Source: Proteles cristata cristata (taxonomy: Eukaryota; Chordata; Mammalia; Carnivora; Hyaenidae). Taken from it: 64,000 bases of DNA. The DNA is taken from NCBI GenBank assembly GCA_017311185.1, contig JAESUZ010003182.1, positions 372,001-436,000 on the forward strand, written 5' to 3'. The position numbers and the translations under genes are program-made. Below the pieces are notes generated by a model. It did not search any database. It was not told the origin of the DNA and saw only the letters and a program-made list of their open reading frames with translations. Shown one piece after another: positions 35,440 to 47,023 of this stretch (positions within the stretch are counted from its first letter, which is position 1; each line of letters begins with the position of its first letter).

Positions 35440-35640
35440 TTTTTTTTTTTTAATGATTATTTATTTTGAGGGAGGGAGAGCAGGGGAGGGGCAGAGAGAG
35501 AGGGAAAGAATCCCAGACAGACTTCATACTGTCAGCGCAGAGCCAGACACCGGGCTCAACCCCACAGACTGTGAGATCAAGACTTGCGCCAAAACCAAGA
35601 GCTGGACGCTCAACGGACTGAGCCACCCGGGTGCCCCCGA
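35440..35640 (-). repeat. Carnivore tRNA-derived SINE
   Basis: Poly(T), 'gattatttattttgagggag', then 'ggactgagccacccgggtgc'. Target duplication gggcaggttttt at 35428-35439 and 35641-35652. Confidence 0.9.
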
Positions 35641-36886
35641 GGGCAGGTTTTTAATTCATGCATGATCTGACCTGTGTTTCATAAAGATCCCCAGCTTTTG
35701 TGGGAGCTGACGGTGGGGACAACGGAGTTCAGAAGCAGGGAGCGGAGGTCGGGATCTCACTGCAATCCAGGCAGGAAGCTGTGGTGGCTTAGACTGGGGT
35801 AGGAGGAGCTGAGTTATGTGGCTGGATCTCAAAGATATGGAGATGGGAGGTGGTAGGAGTTGCTGACTGATCGCTCTTTGGTCCAAGACACAGAGGCATA
35901 AAGCACGGCCATCAGGGTTTGCAGTGAGACACGGTGGTGGCCCAGGAGGCCATGCGTGGAGCTGAGGAAGATGGGATGGCTCGGGGCAATGGAGGGGGAG
36001 CCAGGAGACCTGCTGGGCCACGATGAGCCACCTCTTCACAGGAAGTGAGCCGCTGGACAAACCCAAGTCTGGAGGTGATGGGGCAGTTGGGGCTGCAGTG
36101 ACATGTGGAGTCAGGTGCCTACGAAGGGATTTGCAGCCCGGGCCCTGGACCAGCTTGCTGGGAGAGTGTGGGGGGGGACACAGAAGGGAGATCGCTCAAG
36201 GCACAGTCCAGGCAGGACTCACGCTGAGGCCTGGCAGAGGGGAGGCAAGCCAGCCATGGCGCCCAGCTGGCTTCATCACCCACCGGGATTACCATAGTGC
36301 CATTTGTCACCATCGGGCTGTGAACACTGATATGGGCTCTGAAAATCTGTGTGTACTCCCATGATCCAGGCATCCTTATCACATATTTTTTGAAGTTTGA
36401 CATAAAAATGAAATAGCAAATTAAGTTCTCATAAAGAACACACGAGCCCCTGAGAATATGTCCTGTTTGAAGGGTTAAGGGCAAACCTCTGGGCAGAAGT
36501 CAGTGGCGTTTAATGCAGGAATCACACAGAACACGTGCCCCACTCACCACCTCTTCCTCAGCCCTGCTCTTTGAGGCCAGCTTGGAATGACCTCATACCC
36601 TCTGGAGCCCTCCGTGCTCCTGGGCGGGGAGTGTACTTCCCTGGGTTGGGCTCGCTTCCAGGCTGTGTGCCCACGTGAGCAGAATGTCTGCCAGCCTGTA
36701 AGGTCACCGTCAGAGCACCCCTCTCTGCAGCAGGGCATGGCCTTCTAGGAATCCCTGATCAGAATGATGTTATCCCTGTGTCAGAGAGTCTAGAAAAGGG
36801 GACATTTGATTTTAAATTAGGAGGTGGAGGGTGGGGATGCAAGGAGCAACATGGAAAAATTCCTAGCTGCTGCTAGTTTTTTCTTC

Positions 36887-37090
36887 TTAAAAATTTTTAA
36901 TGTTTTCTAAAAATTTATTTTTGAGAGAGAGAGAGAGACAGAGCTGGGGAGGGGCAGAGAGAGAGGGAGACACAGGATCCCAAGCAGGCTCCAGGCTCCG
37001 AGTCCAACACAGGGCTCGAGCTCAGGAACTGTGAGATCATGACCTGAGCCAAAGTAGGATACTTAACTGATGGAGCCACCTGAGCACTTC
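36887..37090 (-). repeat. Carnivore tRNA-derived SINE
   Basis: 'ctaaaaatttatttttgaga', GA body, 'cagggctcgagctcaggaac' and 'gagccacctgagcac'. It ends about 300 bp beyond the PRIMA1 poly(A) site. Confidence 0.85.
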
Positions 37091-37394
37091 TGGAAGCACG
37101 GTATTTTAGGTAAACCAGTCCCAGGCAAACTGGGACAGTTGATCTTCTCAACTGAGTCAAGGATCAAGATGGCCAAGGGCGGGGGAGGAGAGACAAGGTT
37201 GTGTACCTTGGCGTCCCCATAAATGCCAGTCTTGGGTATTGTGATGAAACCATATGGAAATGAAGCAAACCCCACCCTGGGTTTATGACCAGGCAGAAGG
37301 CAGGGTCACACCCCACACTCAGCCCCCTCTCTCCTTCCCATGCCTCCCCGCCACTGCCCAGGACCAGACCCCAGCCACAAAAGACAACTGACAA

Positions 37395-40347
37395 TCGTCT
37401 TTATAAGTATATTTTTATTGAAAATAAAAAAGGCATGGTACTTTCTTCCTCATAAGTAGCATCCAGTCCGCCTCCCCCTCCCCCCACAATGCTGTGGGTC
37501 CTGCACCCTGTGTGGTCTCAGCATGAAATCCACATTAGTGGCTCCCTGGTGGACAAGACGGCACCGGCTCGTGCATTTGTCCATTGAGACAGAACGAGAG
37601 ACACAACTCGTCTCCCTGTATGCACACGGCACATTGTGAGGAAGGCAGATCTCAGGATATTTACATTCATGCATTAGATATCCCATACTACCTGGGCTGT
37701 TTAAGTCAGACTTTGTACAGATTCAGAGAGTACAGTAATTTTATATAGATATAGATATCTCTTTAAATATATATATAACTATATATAATATATATGTCTA
37801 TATTTTTACAGCTATTAGTCTTTCTTCCAAAACTTGCTTTAGAAGCTTCTCAGTAACACCTAAAAACTCTTGGAGATCCTATATGCCATTCTAAGTTGGG
37901 CTCAACTAGGAGACAGTTAAAAAATATCTATTTGAGAAAACGCAGAGAAGAAATGTGCATTTTGTTCTCGACCTCAAGGTTTGGGCTCGCCTGAAGATTG
38001 GTCTGAGTTTAGGGGCTGCAGATACATTCCTTAAATAAAAGTTCTGATTTCAAATACCAGGGTGGTGTGGTTTTACGGATGCTTCTTGTCACTTAAGCGA
38101 AAAATCCAGTGAGGCTCTCTTGCGACACATGTGACAGTATCCAAACTGCCAGTTCTGGGTTTGGGAGAGGGGGGTGAATTCTTTTTTAAAAACTGGATTC
38201 TTCTCTTGGTTTTCACAAGCTGAGTGAGAAAAGACTTTACAAACCCAATTTGGGGGAAATTTATCCACAAACTTTTCACGGAGCCCTGGGCTGTGTCCCC
38301 AGGGAAGGGGATACTGGCCCCAGAATGAAGTGGATGCCAAGGGCGGATGGTTGGGAAGCCCCGAAGGGTGAGACCAAGTGTAAAACCCCCTAGGTTTCAG
38401 CCAGGATCAGGGAAGGTGGGGCCCACAGAGTGGTGCAAGGCTGGGCTGCTCCCTGCCTCCCTTGACGTCTCCCCAGGCCAGATGCCCATCACTTCACGAC
38501 CCCTTCCCCAGGACCTTCCCCTCTGACCGAAGGTGCCTTCCCATCGCTTCCGAGGCCAAGGTGGTGTGTGCATGGAGCTGGGGTCCTGCCTGGGTGTCTG
38601 CTCAGGGAACATGCAGGGGACTCAGCGGCAGGCTACGGGCAGTAAGGGAAAGCACCTTGCTGCAGACCCCACACCCTCTCGGGGCAGCGACGAAGGCCAC
38701 TGGTGGCACTGCGCCACGCTAAGGTAGGCAGGGAAAGCAAAATGCGAATCCAAACCAAAACCCGGTCCTCACACAGAAGGAAAACCACAAAGAGGAAAGA
38801 ACCCTTTCTGGGAGGGTATGGGCCTGGGTCTGTCCTCAGCCTGCTCTGCTGACCTGCGGGAAGGACCGGGTGAGGGTCACAGCAAACTCACCTTCTCCCC
38901 TCTGCTCTCCGAAACACAATGGAACACAGCTCCGTGGGCAAAGGGATTTACGAGGTGGGTTTCCAAGGCTCTGCCCAAACAGGGACTCTTTTACTGTCTT
39001 ACCCGGCTTACCTGGATGGCAGAGTCTCACCGTGGCCCAAGTACCTTTGAGAGAACCACACCGGTGGTCTGGAAAGTGGGCGGGGTCCACCTAGCTCAGC
39101 TCCTTCATGGAGAGAGCGGAACCGTTAAATGTGCCTTCCTTTTGAGCGAGTGCATGGGAGGGGATGGCACCGTGGGGTCAGGAGTGCTCTCCCAATCCAG
39201 GCGATGCCAGACCACGCTGTCCCCACGGGCCTAGTGATGTGCCCACAGGGCGGATGGCCACCAGGGAAACAGGCCGGTGGACCAGGATTACCAGGTGTGG
39301 ACGGCCCTCTCTCTCCCTCTCCTTCCTTCCCTTCATCCACCAACCCCTTGGGGCGTTTTCAGCACTTTTAGAACAGAAGACATGCAAAGGTGGCCGCTGG
39401 GAGAGCACCACCTCCTTCAGGGTGAGGGGAGGCTGGGGACTCCCCGGAGAGGGTCTGAGTACCTGGTCAGGGCCTTAGGGGGTCATCGGGGAGACCCAGC
39501 GCCAGGCCGGGTCAGCCTAACCCAAAGTGCTGGGCTTGGCATGAGTGGTGGCCTCTGCCGGGTGAAGGCAGGGCCTGGCTCACATGGAGGCGTCAGTTTC
39601 CGTGAGGATCAGGTGTGGGTCTACAAATGGGCAGAGGGGCCTCTTTCCCTCCCGGGTCCTTGGCCTGGCGTTCAGTGAGTTGTTTTGCTTCTGGAAGGTC
39701 AGACACTAGCTCTGGGTGAAAAAGAGCCCCTCTGTCTGCTCAGTCAGGAGAGGACCTTGCAGGCTGGGCTCACAGCCCCCTGTAGCAGGGGTCAGAAGTC
39801 AAGGGCCAGGGGCCTGGGGTGTGGGAGGGAACAGAGAGGAAGGAGGCAGGCCCCAGAGACTAAAGACAGTCGCCGATGGGGTGACAGACAGATGTGTGGG
39901 AAGCACCTTTGGAAGGGGACATCTCATGGCTGTGCCGATGGCTTCTGTTGGGACGCATGGTGACTGGGGAGCAAGCAGTCTTCCTGGGGAGGAGGAGGGG
40001 TTTTTTGAAAGGACCACCTTTCTCGTGGCTAAAGCAGGATGCCCCCCCACCCCTGCAGACAGACTCCCTGCCTTTGTCAGAGCACAGTTGGGAGACAGTA
40101 AATCAAATACAAGATGGAGAAGAGACGCGGAGAGAGTTTATGGCGGCGCCGCCCCGGGTGCCCCGTGCAGGTGAGCCCGGCGTCCACGCTGCCCCTGCCC
40201 GCGCGCTGGCCAGGGGCGGGCGGGGAATGGGACGGTGTCTCCTTCGGAAGTCCTGGACAAGCCCAGAGTCAGCTGGTGTCCTGCTTTCCCGTGTCCGCCA
40301 AAGCCACCAATGTGCCCCTCTGGCCAGCGGGGCCGGGGTCTGCAGAC
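37395..40347 (-). other. PRIMA1: PRIMA1 3'UTR
   Basis: About 2.95 kb of repeat-free sequence between the stop codon and the poly(A) signal. It contains an AT-rich patch of alternating ta at about 37735-37805 and a CpG-rich patch at about 40115-40260. No SINE or L1 lies inside it, unlike both flanks, which fits a constrained exon. Confidence 0.75.
37414..37419 (-). terminator. PRIMA1: PRIMA1 poly(A) signal
   Basis: AATAAA on the - strand (tttatt on +), followed on that strand by a GT-rich stretch (ttgtcagttgtcttttgtgg), a classic downstream element. Cleavage is expected near 37395. Confidence 0.8.
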
Positions 40348-40450
40348 TCACACCACGGCGTTGTTCACGTCCACGCCTTTGTGGCTCTGCGAGGAGGCCA
40401 TGGGATACTCAGCAGCGCCGGTGCCGTTCTCCTCTTTCCTCAGGGGTTTC
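40348..40450 (-). CDS. PRIMA1: PRIMA1 last coding exon (cytoplasmic tail)
   Basis: Acceptor on the - strand is ctcccctcccag, with the exon starting at 40450. Its first base completes an arginine codon. It then reads KPLRKEENGTGAAEYPMASS, followed by QSHKGVDVNNAVV and TGA at 40350-40348. This is the cytosolic tail of PRiMA variant I, 33 residues plus the split Arg. The basic KPLRK next to the membrane fits the positive-inside rule. Confidence 0.95.
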
Positions 40451-40869
40451 CTGGGAGGGGAGGCAGGGACACCATTAAGGACCAATGGCTCGGCTGGGGG
40501 CGTCGTGGCCTTCGAGTCAGGCCAGCAGACTCTGTTCTGGGTTAGCATCCATGGCTGCTGGTCCTTGTGGGAGCCGATTAGGAGCTGGGCGGGGGGAGTC
40601 TTAGCGAGGGGGGCACATAAGTGCCGTGCGCACCAGGGCACAATTGTGAGAGAGAAGAGCTGTTAATAATGAAGCAGGGACACGAGGCATGAACTAGGGC
40701 TCTTTGGGACAAATGAGAGCAGAGAACCTAGCGACAGCCTCGTAGGACACACAGTCAGGCTTTGGTTGATCTCCGAGGATGAGCAAACGGACGTGAAGAT
40801 GCATATTTGCAGGTGTAGAGGTTGGATTTTGTAGCCTTGCCCCTGTGTGGTCAGAGGTACACAGAAAAG

Positions 40870-41250
40870 GTGACGAAGAGGATGGCGGGGAGGTTGATGC
40901 TGGCAGTGGTGATGGTGGCCCGGGGCGGTGGGGATAGTAATGGGGTGGACATGGTGGTGGAGGTGTTGGTGGTGTTGAAGGAGGTTGTCATGGTGGAGAT
41001 GGCGGTGGAGGCGATGGTGATGTGGTTACGGTAATGGGGGTGATGATGGTGGTAGTGGTGGTTATGGTTATGTCATTGGCAGCGATTATGGTAATGGTAG
41101 TGGTGATGGTGGTTATGGTCATGGTCGATAGCAGGGTTATGGTAATGGTGGTGATGGTGGTGGTGGTTATGATTGTGTCGATGGTGGTGGTTATGGTTAT
41201 GGGGTGATGGTGGTGGTGGTTATAGCTGCGTTGATGGTGGTGGTGATGTA
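40870..41250. repeat. TGG/TGA/ATG-rich trinucleotide minisatellite
   Basis: About 380 bp of imperfect gatggtggt/ggttatggt units, all three reading frames low in complexity. It translates into Met/Val-only peptides that are not genes. It starts about 420 bp upstream of the last PRIMA1 exon on the transcribed strand. Confidence 0.9.
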
Positions 41251-42089
41251 ACAGTGAATGTCCAAACTAACTAAGTGCACACTAGTGGTTCTCAAGCACT
41301 TCATGTAGGGCCATTTGAAGACCATTCCAGAGGCTATTTAACCCCAAAAGCCATTCCTCCCATACAAACAAGGCCCGGGAAGGCTGGGTGGGAGGCTTTG
41401 AGAAGGTTCTTGCTCACTTGCAGAGGTTCTGAATGTGCAATACTGCTTTCTGGCCTGGCTCCAATCCCACCTCCTCTCCTGGCTGGTTCAGGAGGGCTCC
41501 CGGCCCCCGGCTACAGTCTCCCGATCTAGGCCACACACACCGTGGAGCCCAAGCCCATGTCACAACACTGTTGTTATTAGGGTGAATATGAGGCCCACGG
41601 GGCTGTAGCTCACTCACCTCTGTCCCCAGGAACGCTGGGGCTGAGCCTGAACTGGCCTTTGCTGTGTAGTGTCTTAACTGAGTGTCTAAGGCCATCTCTG
41701 AAAGCCCGGTCGGTGATCGATTGCTTCTGCCTTCTCAAATGTCCCCAGAGCCTCCCAGAACCCAGCCTGAGGACTGGTACTTGGAGCCTAGTTGGCTGCC
41801 GATGGGATAAAGTCTCAGGTGAATTCGTTTAGGGGGGGCAGGGTCTGCAAGGTGATTATCAGTAGTTTCAAGGGTGGGATTATCAGGCCCGCTCAGAGGC
41901 AATACCCTGAGATCAAATCTAGTAGCTTCCCTTCCCTTTTTTTCTTGCTGTAGAACGAGCTCACAAAACAGAGAGAAACCCAAGTGCACTATTTTGGGTG
42001 TCAGGCTCAGCCACAGTGGCTTCTAGAAATGTGAGATGCAAACCAGCACTGCCTCCCGTGTACACTGTACAAAGCACTCTCAGCTACAG

Positions 42090-42230
42090 ATGTTCCTGTC
42101 CCCTCTCAGTATGGTCCTCTGAGGAAGCTCAGCCTGGGGTTAAGAGATTCAATATCTGGGGAAACTGAGGCTTAGGGATAGCTGTGCCTCGCCCGAGGGT
42201 CCCCAGCTGGTCGGTGCTATGGCCTGGACC
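42090..42230 (+). repeat. MIR fragment
   Basis: 'tctggggaaactgaggctta' and 'cgagggtccccagctggtcg' resemble the MIR core and 3' half. Confidence 0.55.
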
Positions 42231-42987
42231 ACCACCTGCTCCTACCATATCCTGGTCCAGACATCTTTCCCTTAAGTCAGAACCCCCAGCAGGCAGCATC
42301 CCCACAAACGGCTCTGTGGTCCCATCAGCTTGGAAAGGCCTTCTACCTCCCTGCTCCCGGAGAATCCCAAAAGTTCTCAAGAGTCAAGAAGCCCATTTTG
42401 CTTTAACCCAGCATATCCCAAGAACCCCACTTAATTAGAGGCTCCAGATACTTTCTGGAACCCCCAGGTATGTAGGGGTCAGATGAGTTGCCTTGTTTGT
42501 TATGAGCTTGTGGAAATACAGTTTCTGAGCCAACCTCTGCCCCTGGGCCCTTTCTCCCTCAGTCTCCTTCCTGTCTTCCCAGTGCCCACTCACCATTCCC
42601 CAGGGGCTTCAAGCAGCTCTCACTCTGCTGGGTGGGCTTCCTTTCCGACTCTGAGTTTTCATGGCCCGGAAAATTGGGTGGAGGGTGCACCTTCTCACAG
42701 TGAGATCCTGTGTTGCTCTCGCCATGAGGCCACCGATGGACTTAAGGGAGCTTCCTACATTTATCATCAATATATGAAGCAGGGGGTGGGGTGGGGAGGT
42801 GATGGACATCGGGATCGGGATTCCAGAAAATATTAACAGGGAAAAATTTCTGAGCCCAAACCCACACTGCATCACTGCTTTTCTCCCTAACAAATATTTG
42901 GTCATGAGCTAGGTCTGAAAAATCAACTGGAAGGGGTCCAGGTCAGGGGAGATGAGGCCAAAGCATCTTCAAGAGTGGATAACGGAG

Positions 42988-43206
42988 GGGCGCCTGGGTG
43001 GCTTAGTCAGTTAAGCGTCCGACTTTCGCTTAGGTCGTGATCTCGCGGTTTGTGGGTTCAAGCCCGGCGTCAGGCTCTGTGCTGACTGCCAGCTCAGAGC
43101 CTGGAGCCTGTTTCAGTCTGTGACTCCCTCTCTCTCTGACCCACCCCTGCTCACGCTGTCTCTCTCTCTCTCTCCTAGAAATAAATAAAAACATTAAAAA
43201 AAAAAA
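42988..43206 (+). repeat. Carnivore tRNA-derived SINE, younger subtype
   Basis: 'gcgcctgggtggcttagtca', 'ctgtgctgactgccagctca', 'ctctcctagaaataaataaa' and an A tail. Target duplication aagagtggataacggag at 42971-42987 and aagagtggataatggag at 43207-43223, one mismatch. Confidence 0.95.
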
Positions 43207-43899
43207 AAGAGTGGATAATGGAGAGGTGCATCTGGAACTCCCACGGAAATGGGCAAAGCACGGAGGGCAAAGAGTTTCCGCTTTTTAGGGTGAAGGTAGG
43301 AAATCTGCAGGACTTCTGCCAGGAGAAGAGGTGACATTTCTAAAGCCAGGCTGCTGACTAGGACATCCCTTTGCGTTCTCAGGGCCTTAGAGGGAAATGT
43401 TGGCCCAGAGGGCCTGGCAGGAAGCAAGCCCGGTCAGAGGGACACTGAGGGCGGGGCCAGGAGGCAGCCCCAGGGCCGTCTCAATGGCCCCAGCCAGCTT
43501 CCCAGCCCAAGACCAGCATTGTTTCTGGACAGAAGTCTGGGTAGGGCTCCACCCAGCAGAGTAGCACCTGTGGCTGGCACAGCGCCCCCTACAGGAACAT
43601 TCCAAGAGCCTGGGCGTGGCGTGGGCAGGGGTTAGTGTCCCAAAGTTTCTCCTGAGAAATGGGCTTGGTCTGCTCCCGTTCTCTACTAGAACTGAGCCCT
43701 CAACCATTCTACTCCCTGGGCTGCTTCCTCGGGCCACTCCCAATGCCTGTCTGGGATTCACAGAAGCCCAGTGGAATCTGGGGTTTTATCTACAGCCCGA
43801 GAAGGCTCTACCTCGTCCCTCCCCCCACCTCCCTTCCACTAACGGGGCACTTCAGGGTGACACTGCCCAACTGCTGGGATGTCATGGCTCAGGGCACCC

Positions 43900-44110
43900 A
43901 GGCCCCACCCCTGCTAGCTGTGTGACCTTGAGCAAGCCCCTTAACCTCCCTATGCCTCAGTTTCCTGGTCTATAAAATGGGCACAATAAGGGTGTCCATT
44001 TCATAGGTTTGCTGGGAGAATTAGGTACGTTAATGCAGGTCAAGCACTTAGATAAGCATCTGGCATACAGCAGGTGCTCCATAAGTGTCGGTTAGCTCTC
44101 AGTACTGCTA
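43900..44110 (-). repeat. MIR element
   Basis: Well preserved antisense MIR: 'gctgtgtgaccttgagcaag', 'tatgcctcagtttcctggtc', 'tataaaatgggcacaataag', 'gcaggtgctccataagtgtc'. Confidence 0.88.
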
Positions 44111-44767
44111 TTGGAAAGGTGCCAGCTGGGAGCTGTCCTGTCGGCCGGCAACAGCCAGCGCTCTCTAGTCTGCACAGACTTCCTACCTAATGTGTGCCCG
44201 GGGGGCTCCGGAAAGGCCAGAGAGGCCCGCTGGGACCCAGCGTGGCTCTGCAGTGCAGTGTCGTGAGCCAGCCAGGGCTGGTCCTGCTAACCCAAAGTAA
44301 GGCACGCGCACCCCGGTGCAGGAGGAGATGGCCATGGATGGCCCCCTACAAGGCCTGGTTCCTAAAACCAAGAGAGAGGGAAGTGAGCTTTTCCTGGGCC
44401 ATGTCCAGGATTCCTGCCTGCCGGAGGGTGGGTTCTCCACGCTGAGACCCCTTCCCCCCTCACCCCCGGCCCAGCCAGCAGCAGGCACTGCTCGTTCTTT
44501 ACACGGGGCACCGTGTAGACAGCTCGGGGGGCTCATGCCACGAGCCACAGCCTCGGCAGGACTGCCTCCACCCGCACATCGGGCTCGGGCAGGGGGGGCA
44601 AGGACCCAAGTGCCCATCTCGGGCCCAGCTAACAAGGATGACAGGTCCCACCCTGAGAAGGGAGAGCTGCCTGGTTCGCTTCTGGGCTCATGCACCCAGC
44701 AGAAGGAGCTGCTCTTAGTCAAGAGTATTGGTCTCAGACTCCTTCTTCCAAAGGCATCTATCTTCCC

Positions 44768-44885
44768 TGAAAGACACACACACAAACACACCCATACACA
44801 TACACAGCCCACCCCACCTATACACAGCAGCACACACAGGCACGCATGCACGTCCATACACAGCCCCTCACAAACGCACACCCCC
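44768..44885. repeat. Degenerate (CA)n region
   Basis: Imperfect cacaca/cacacc runs. The reverse strand makes the Cys/Val stretch inside a long spurious ORF. Confidence 0.85.
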
Positions 44886-46261
44886 TTCCATGATGAGATG
44901 CCTATGTAGCCTGCAGACCTCTCCAAACCTGGGTCAAGAAGCCAGAAAGAGCCCTTCCAAGCCACCATGGGAGTCATCGACCAGGAGAAGCAGCGGCCTC
45001 CTTTCCAGCCCAGCACGCTTTTCCCCTAGCACCTGGGTGAAGGGGAGTCGGGGACGCAGCCATCGGCGCCCTCACGCTCCAGCCGGACCCACTGTGGGAC
45101 ATTCTCCAGGGCTTCCTTGTTGAGCCGCCCCCGGCTGAGCAAGGCGAAGGCTGGCGTCTGCGAGTCTCCCGGCTTCTGCTCGCCCCTGGGACCCAGCCAG
45201 CAGGGCCGGGCATCTGGATCTCTTCTGAGCGCCGTGGGGAGCAGTGAGGACTCCTTAAAGCAGGGGTCCGGTCTCTCCCCTCGCCCTGCCCCGCCTCCTC
45301 CCACCCAGCATGTCTGGAGAGATGAGTTCAGAGAGGGATGGCCCCCAGGAAGCAGGGACTTTTCCCCTGGCCCTGAGCGCACCCACAATCTGCCTGCCTT
45401 TCTGTCAATGACTGGCCTGCACGGCCATGGGTCCCCGGTGCACAAAGAGCTCGTCCCTGCTGCACCCGTGCTCCCGCCAGGACGGGATTTCATCACCCGC
45501 CAGAGCAGGTGGGTCCCTTTTGGGGGCGCGGTGGGGGATAAATGAGCCCAAATGAGCATCTCAGCCCGAGGCAGGTGGGAGCAATCTCTTGTTGGAAGAA
45601 GGACTGTGGAGGTGATAGTAATGAGATACTGCGGCACGGAGGACTCAGGAGAAGCCTGTGCGTCGCCCCTGCCAGTGGGGAACGACGAGCCCTGCGCCCC
45701 CTGGAGGATGGCAGGGGCCCCGGAGGAAAGAGCACCGGCCCCGGAGTTAGAAGACGGAGTCTTGGTCCCGCACCAGCTCTCTGAATCCAGCCGAGGTCCC
45801 GAAGCAAGTCGGATGGTCTCAGAGCTGCCAAGGCCATGTATCCCCGCTCAGCCCCCCACCGAAGGCGGTGCCTCCTCGGAGCGCAGTGGCTTTGACTTGA
45901 CTCCTGGTACTTGCATGTGGGACATGCAAGCTGGAGAGGTTGGATTTGGTGCCTGGGGGTGGTGTTGCTACAGGAACGTAAAGGGACATCAGGGAGAAGT
46001 GACAGACGGAAACGGATGCGTCTCAAGTGCCCAATCACCGGCATTGACTCTACTTGGCCCAAGAGGTTTTGGCGCACGAGGTAACCCCAGTCTCGAGACT
46101 CCAGGAATCTGAAGTGCATTCAAGGTGAATGTCTCGCTCCCAGAAGTTCATGCAACATGAGGCTGGATGAAGACGTCCCACTCCTGTCCCCAATCCCTGA
46201 GCCCCACCTTCAACTTCCTCCTGCCCAGCCCTGCCCTTGAGTCTACAGTTGGGCAGAGGCC

Positions 46262-46345
46262 AGGGGGGAGAGGGCTGGGCTGGTGGTGTGTGGGCTGGGG
46301 GGGGGGGAGGGGAGGCAGCGGCGGGGGGCGGGGGGGGCGGTGTCC
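46262..46345. repeat. G-rich tract, potential G-quadruplex
   Basis: Several G runs of four or more on the + strand (an 11-12 G run, then gggg, cggggggcgggggggcgg type blocks) within 85 bp. The PRIMA1 transcript would carry the C-rich strand. Confidence 0.8.
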
Positions 46346-46798
46346 GGCCACTCTGGGCATGGGGAGGGGGCCGCTGAGTCACCGCGCACGTACTCCAGCT
46401 TGAGTACAGTGAGGAGGCTGAAGACATGGGGAGCAGAAGGAGGGGAGCAGAGGGGTCACCCAAGATGGTCAAGGGGAGGGGCCAGGCATTTAAATTCGGC
46501 GGCATGTTATACTCGAAAAGCAGATCCTACTTCACTTACCCAGAGGGAGAGGGAAAAAAAAAACCTGAGTTTACTGAAATTCTAAGTAGAGTTTGTTCAT
46601 TTCAAAGGCAGAATTTGTCAAGTCTATGTAAACAAGCCAGAAAGTCATGGAACAGTTAAAACACGTCAGGCACCATAAGGGAGAGAGATGTGGAAGACAT
46701 GACCGCTTTCCCCTCTGATGGGCATGCAAGTGTGGGCGTGTGTGCGCACAGTCCCTCACACACACGGGGGCATGTGCATGCGTAAACACCAACATTAT

Positions 46799-47023
46799 GG
46801 GGCACCTGGGTGGCTCTGTCGGTTGAGCATCCGACTTCGGCTCAGGTCATGATCTCGCAGTTGGTGAGTTTGAGCCCCCGCGCCGGGCTCTGTGCTCACA
46901 GCTCAGAGCCTGGAGCCTGCTTTGGATTCTGTGTCTCCCTCTCTCTCTGCTCCTCTCCTACTCACGCTCTGTCTCTTTCTCTCTCAAAATTAAAATAAAA
47001 AAAAAAAAAAACATTAAAAAAAA
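46799..47023 (+). repeat. Carnivore tRNA-derived SINE
   Basis: 'ggggcacctgggtggctctg', 'gccgggctctgtgctcacag', CT body and two A-runs with 'acatt' between. A weak target duplication (acaccaacatta / acaccaccatta) lies near 46786 and 47027. Confidence 0.92.

Larger units (their letters stand above)
34340..36070 (-). repeat. L2 LINE relic interrupted by SINEs
   Basis: Antisense L2 text starts at 34345 ('tctacaagtatttcttgtgc'), resumes after the SINE cluster at about 35100 and again after 35640 ('atgcatgatctgacctgtgt', 'actgcaatccaggcaggaag', 'tggtggcttagactggggta'). Old, with SINEs inserted later. Confidence 0.65.
27546..37394. other. Intergenic interval between UNC79 and PRIMA1
   Basis: About 9.8 kb between two convergent 3' ends. 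It contains MIR, L2, hAT and SINE elements listed separately. ORFs here are short and none resembles a known protein. Non-repeat stretches of note are about 27550-28130, 28530-29280 and 36070-36880, where I recognise nothing. Confidence 0.7.

Noticed and set aside
34430..35655. Spaced repeats resembling a CRISPR-like array
   Set aside because: They are serial SINE insertions with target duplications in a mammalian genome; spacing is irregular.
41022..41207. Met/Val-only ORF
   Set aside because: Translation of the ATGGTG-type minisatellite.
44183..45016. 277-codon - strand ORF, the longest in the window
   Set aside because: It runs through a (CA)n tract (Cys/Val runs), shows no domain or conserved composition, lies inside the PRIMA1 intron, and GC-rich DNA yields long chance ORFs.
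46148..46360. Proline-rich - strand ORF (PPRPPPLPPLPPPQPTHHQP) that resembles the PRIMA1 proline-rich domain
   Set aside because: It lies between the transmembrane exon and the last exon in transcript order, on the wrong side of the membrane helix. It lacks the Cys-containing lead-in and comes from translating a G/C homopolymer-like tract.
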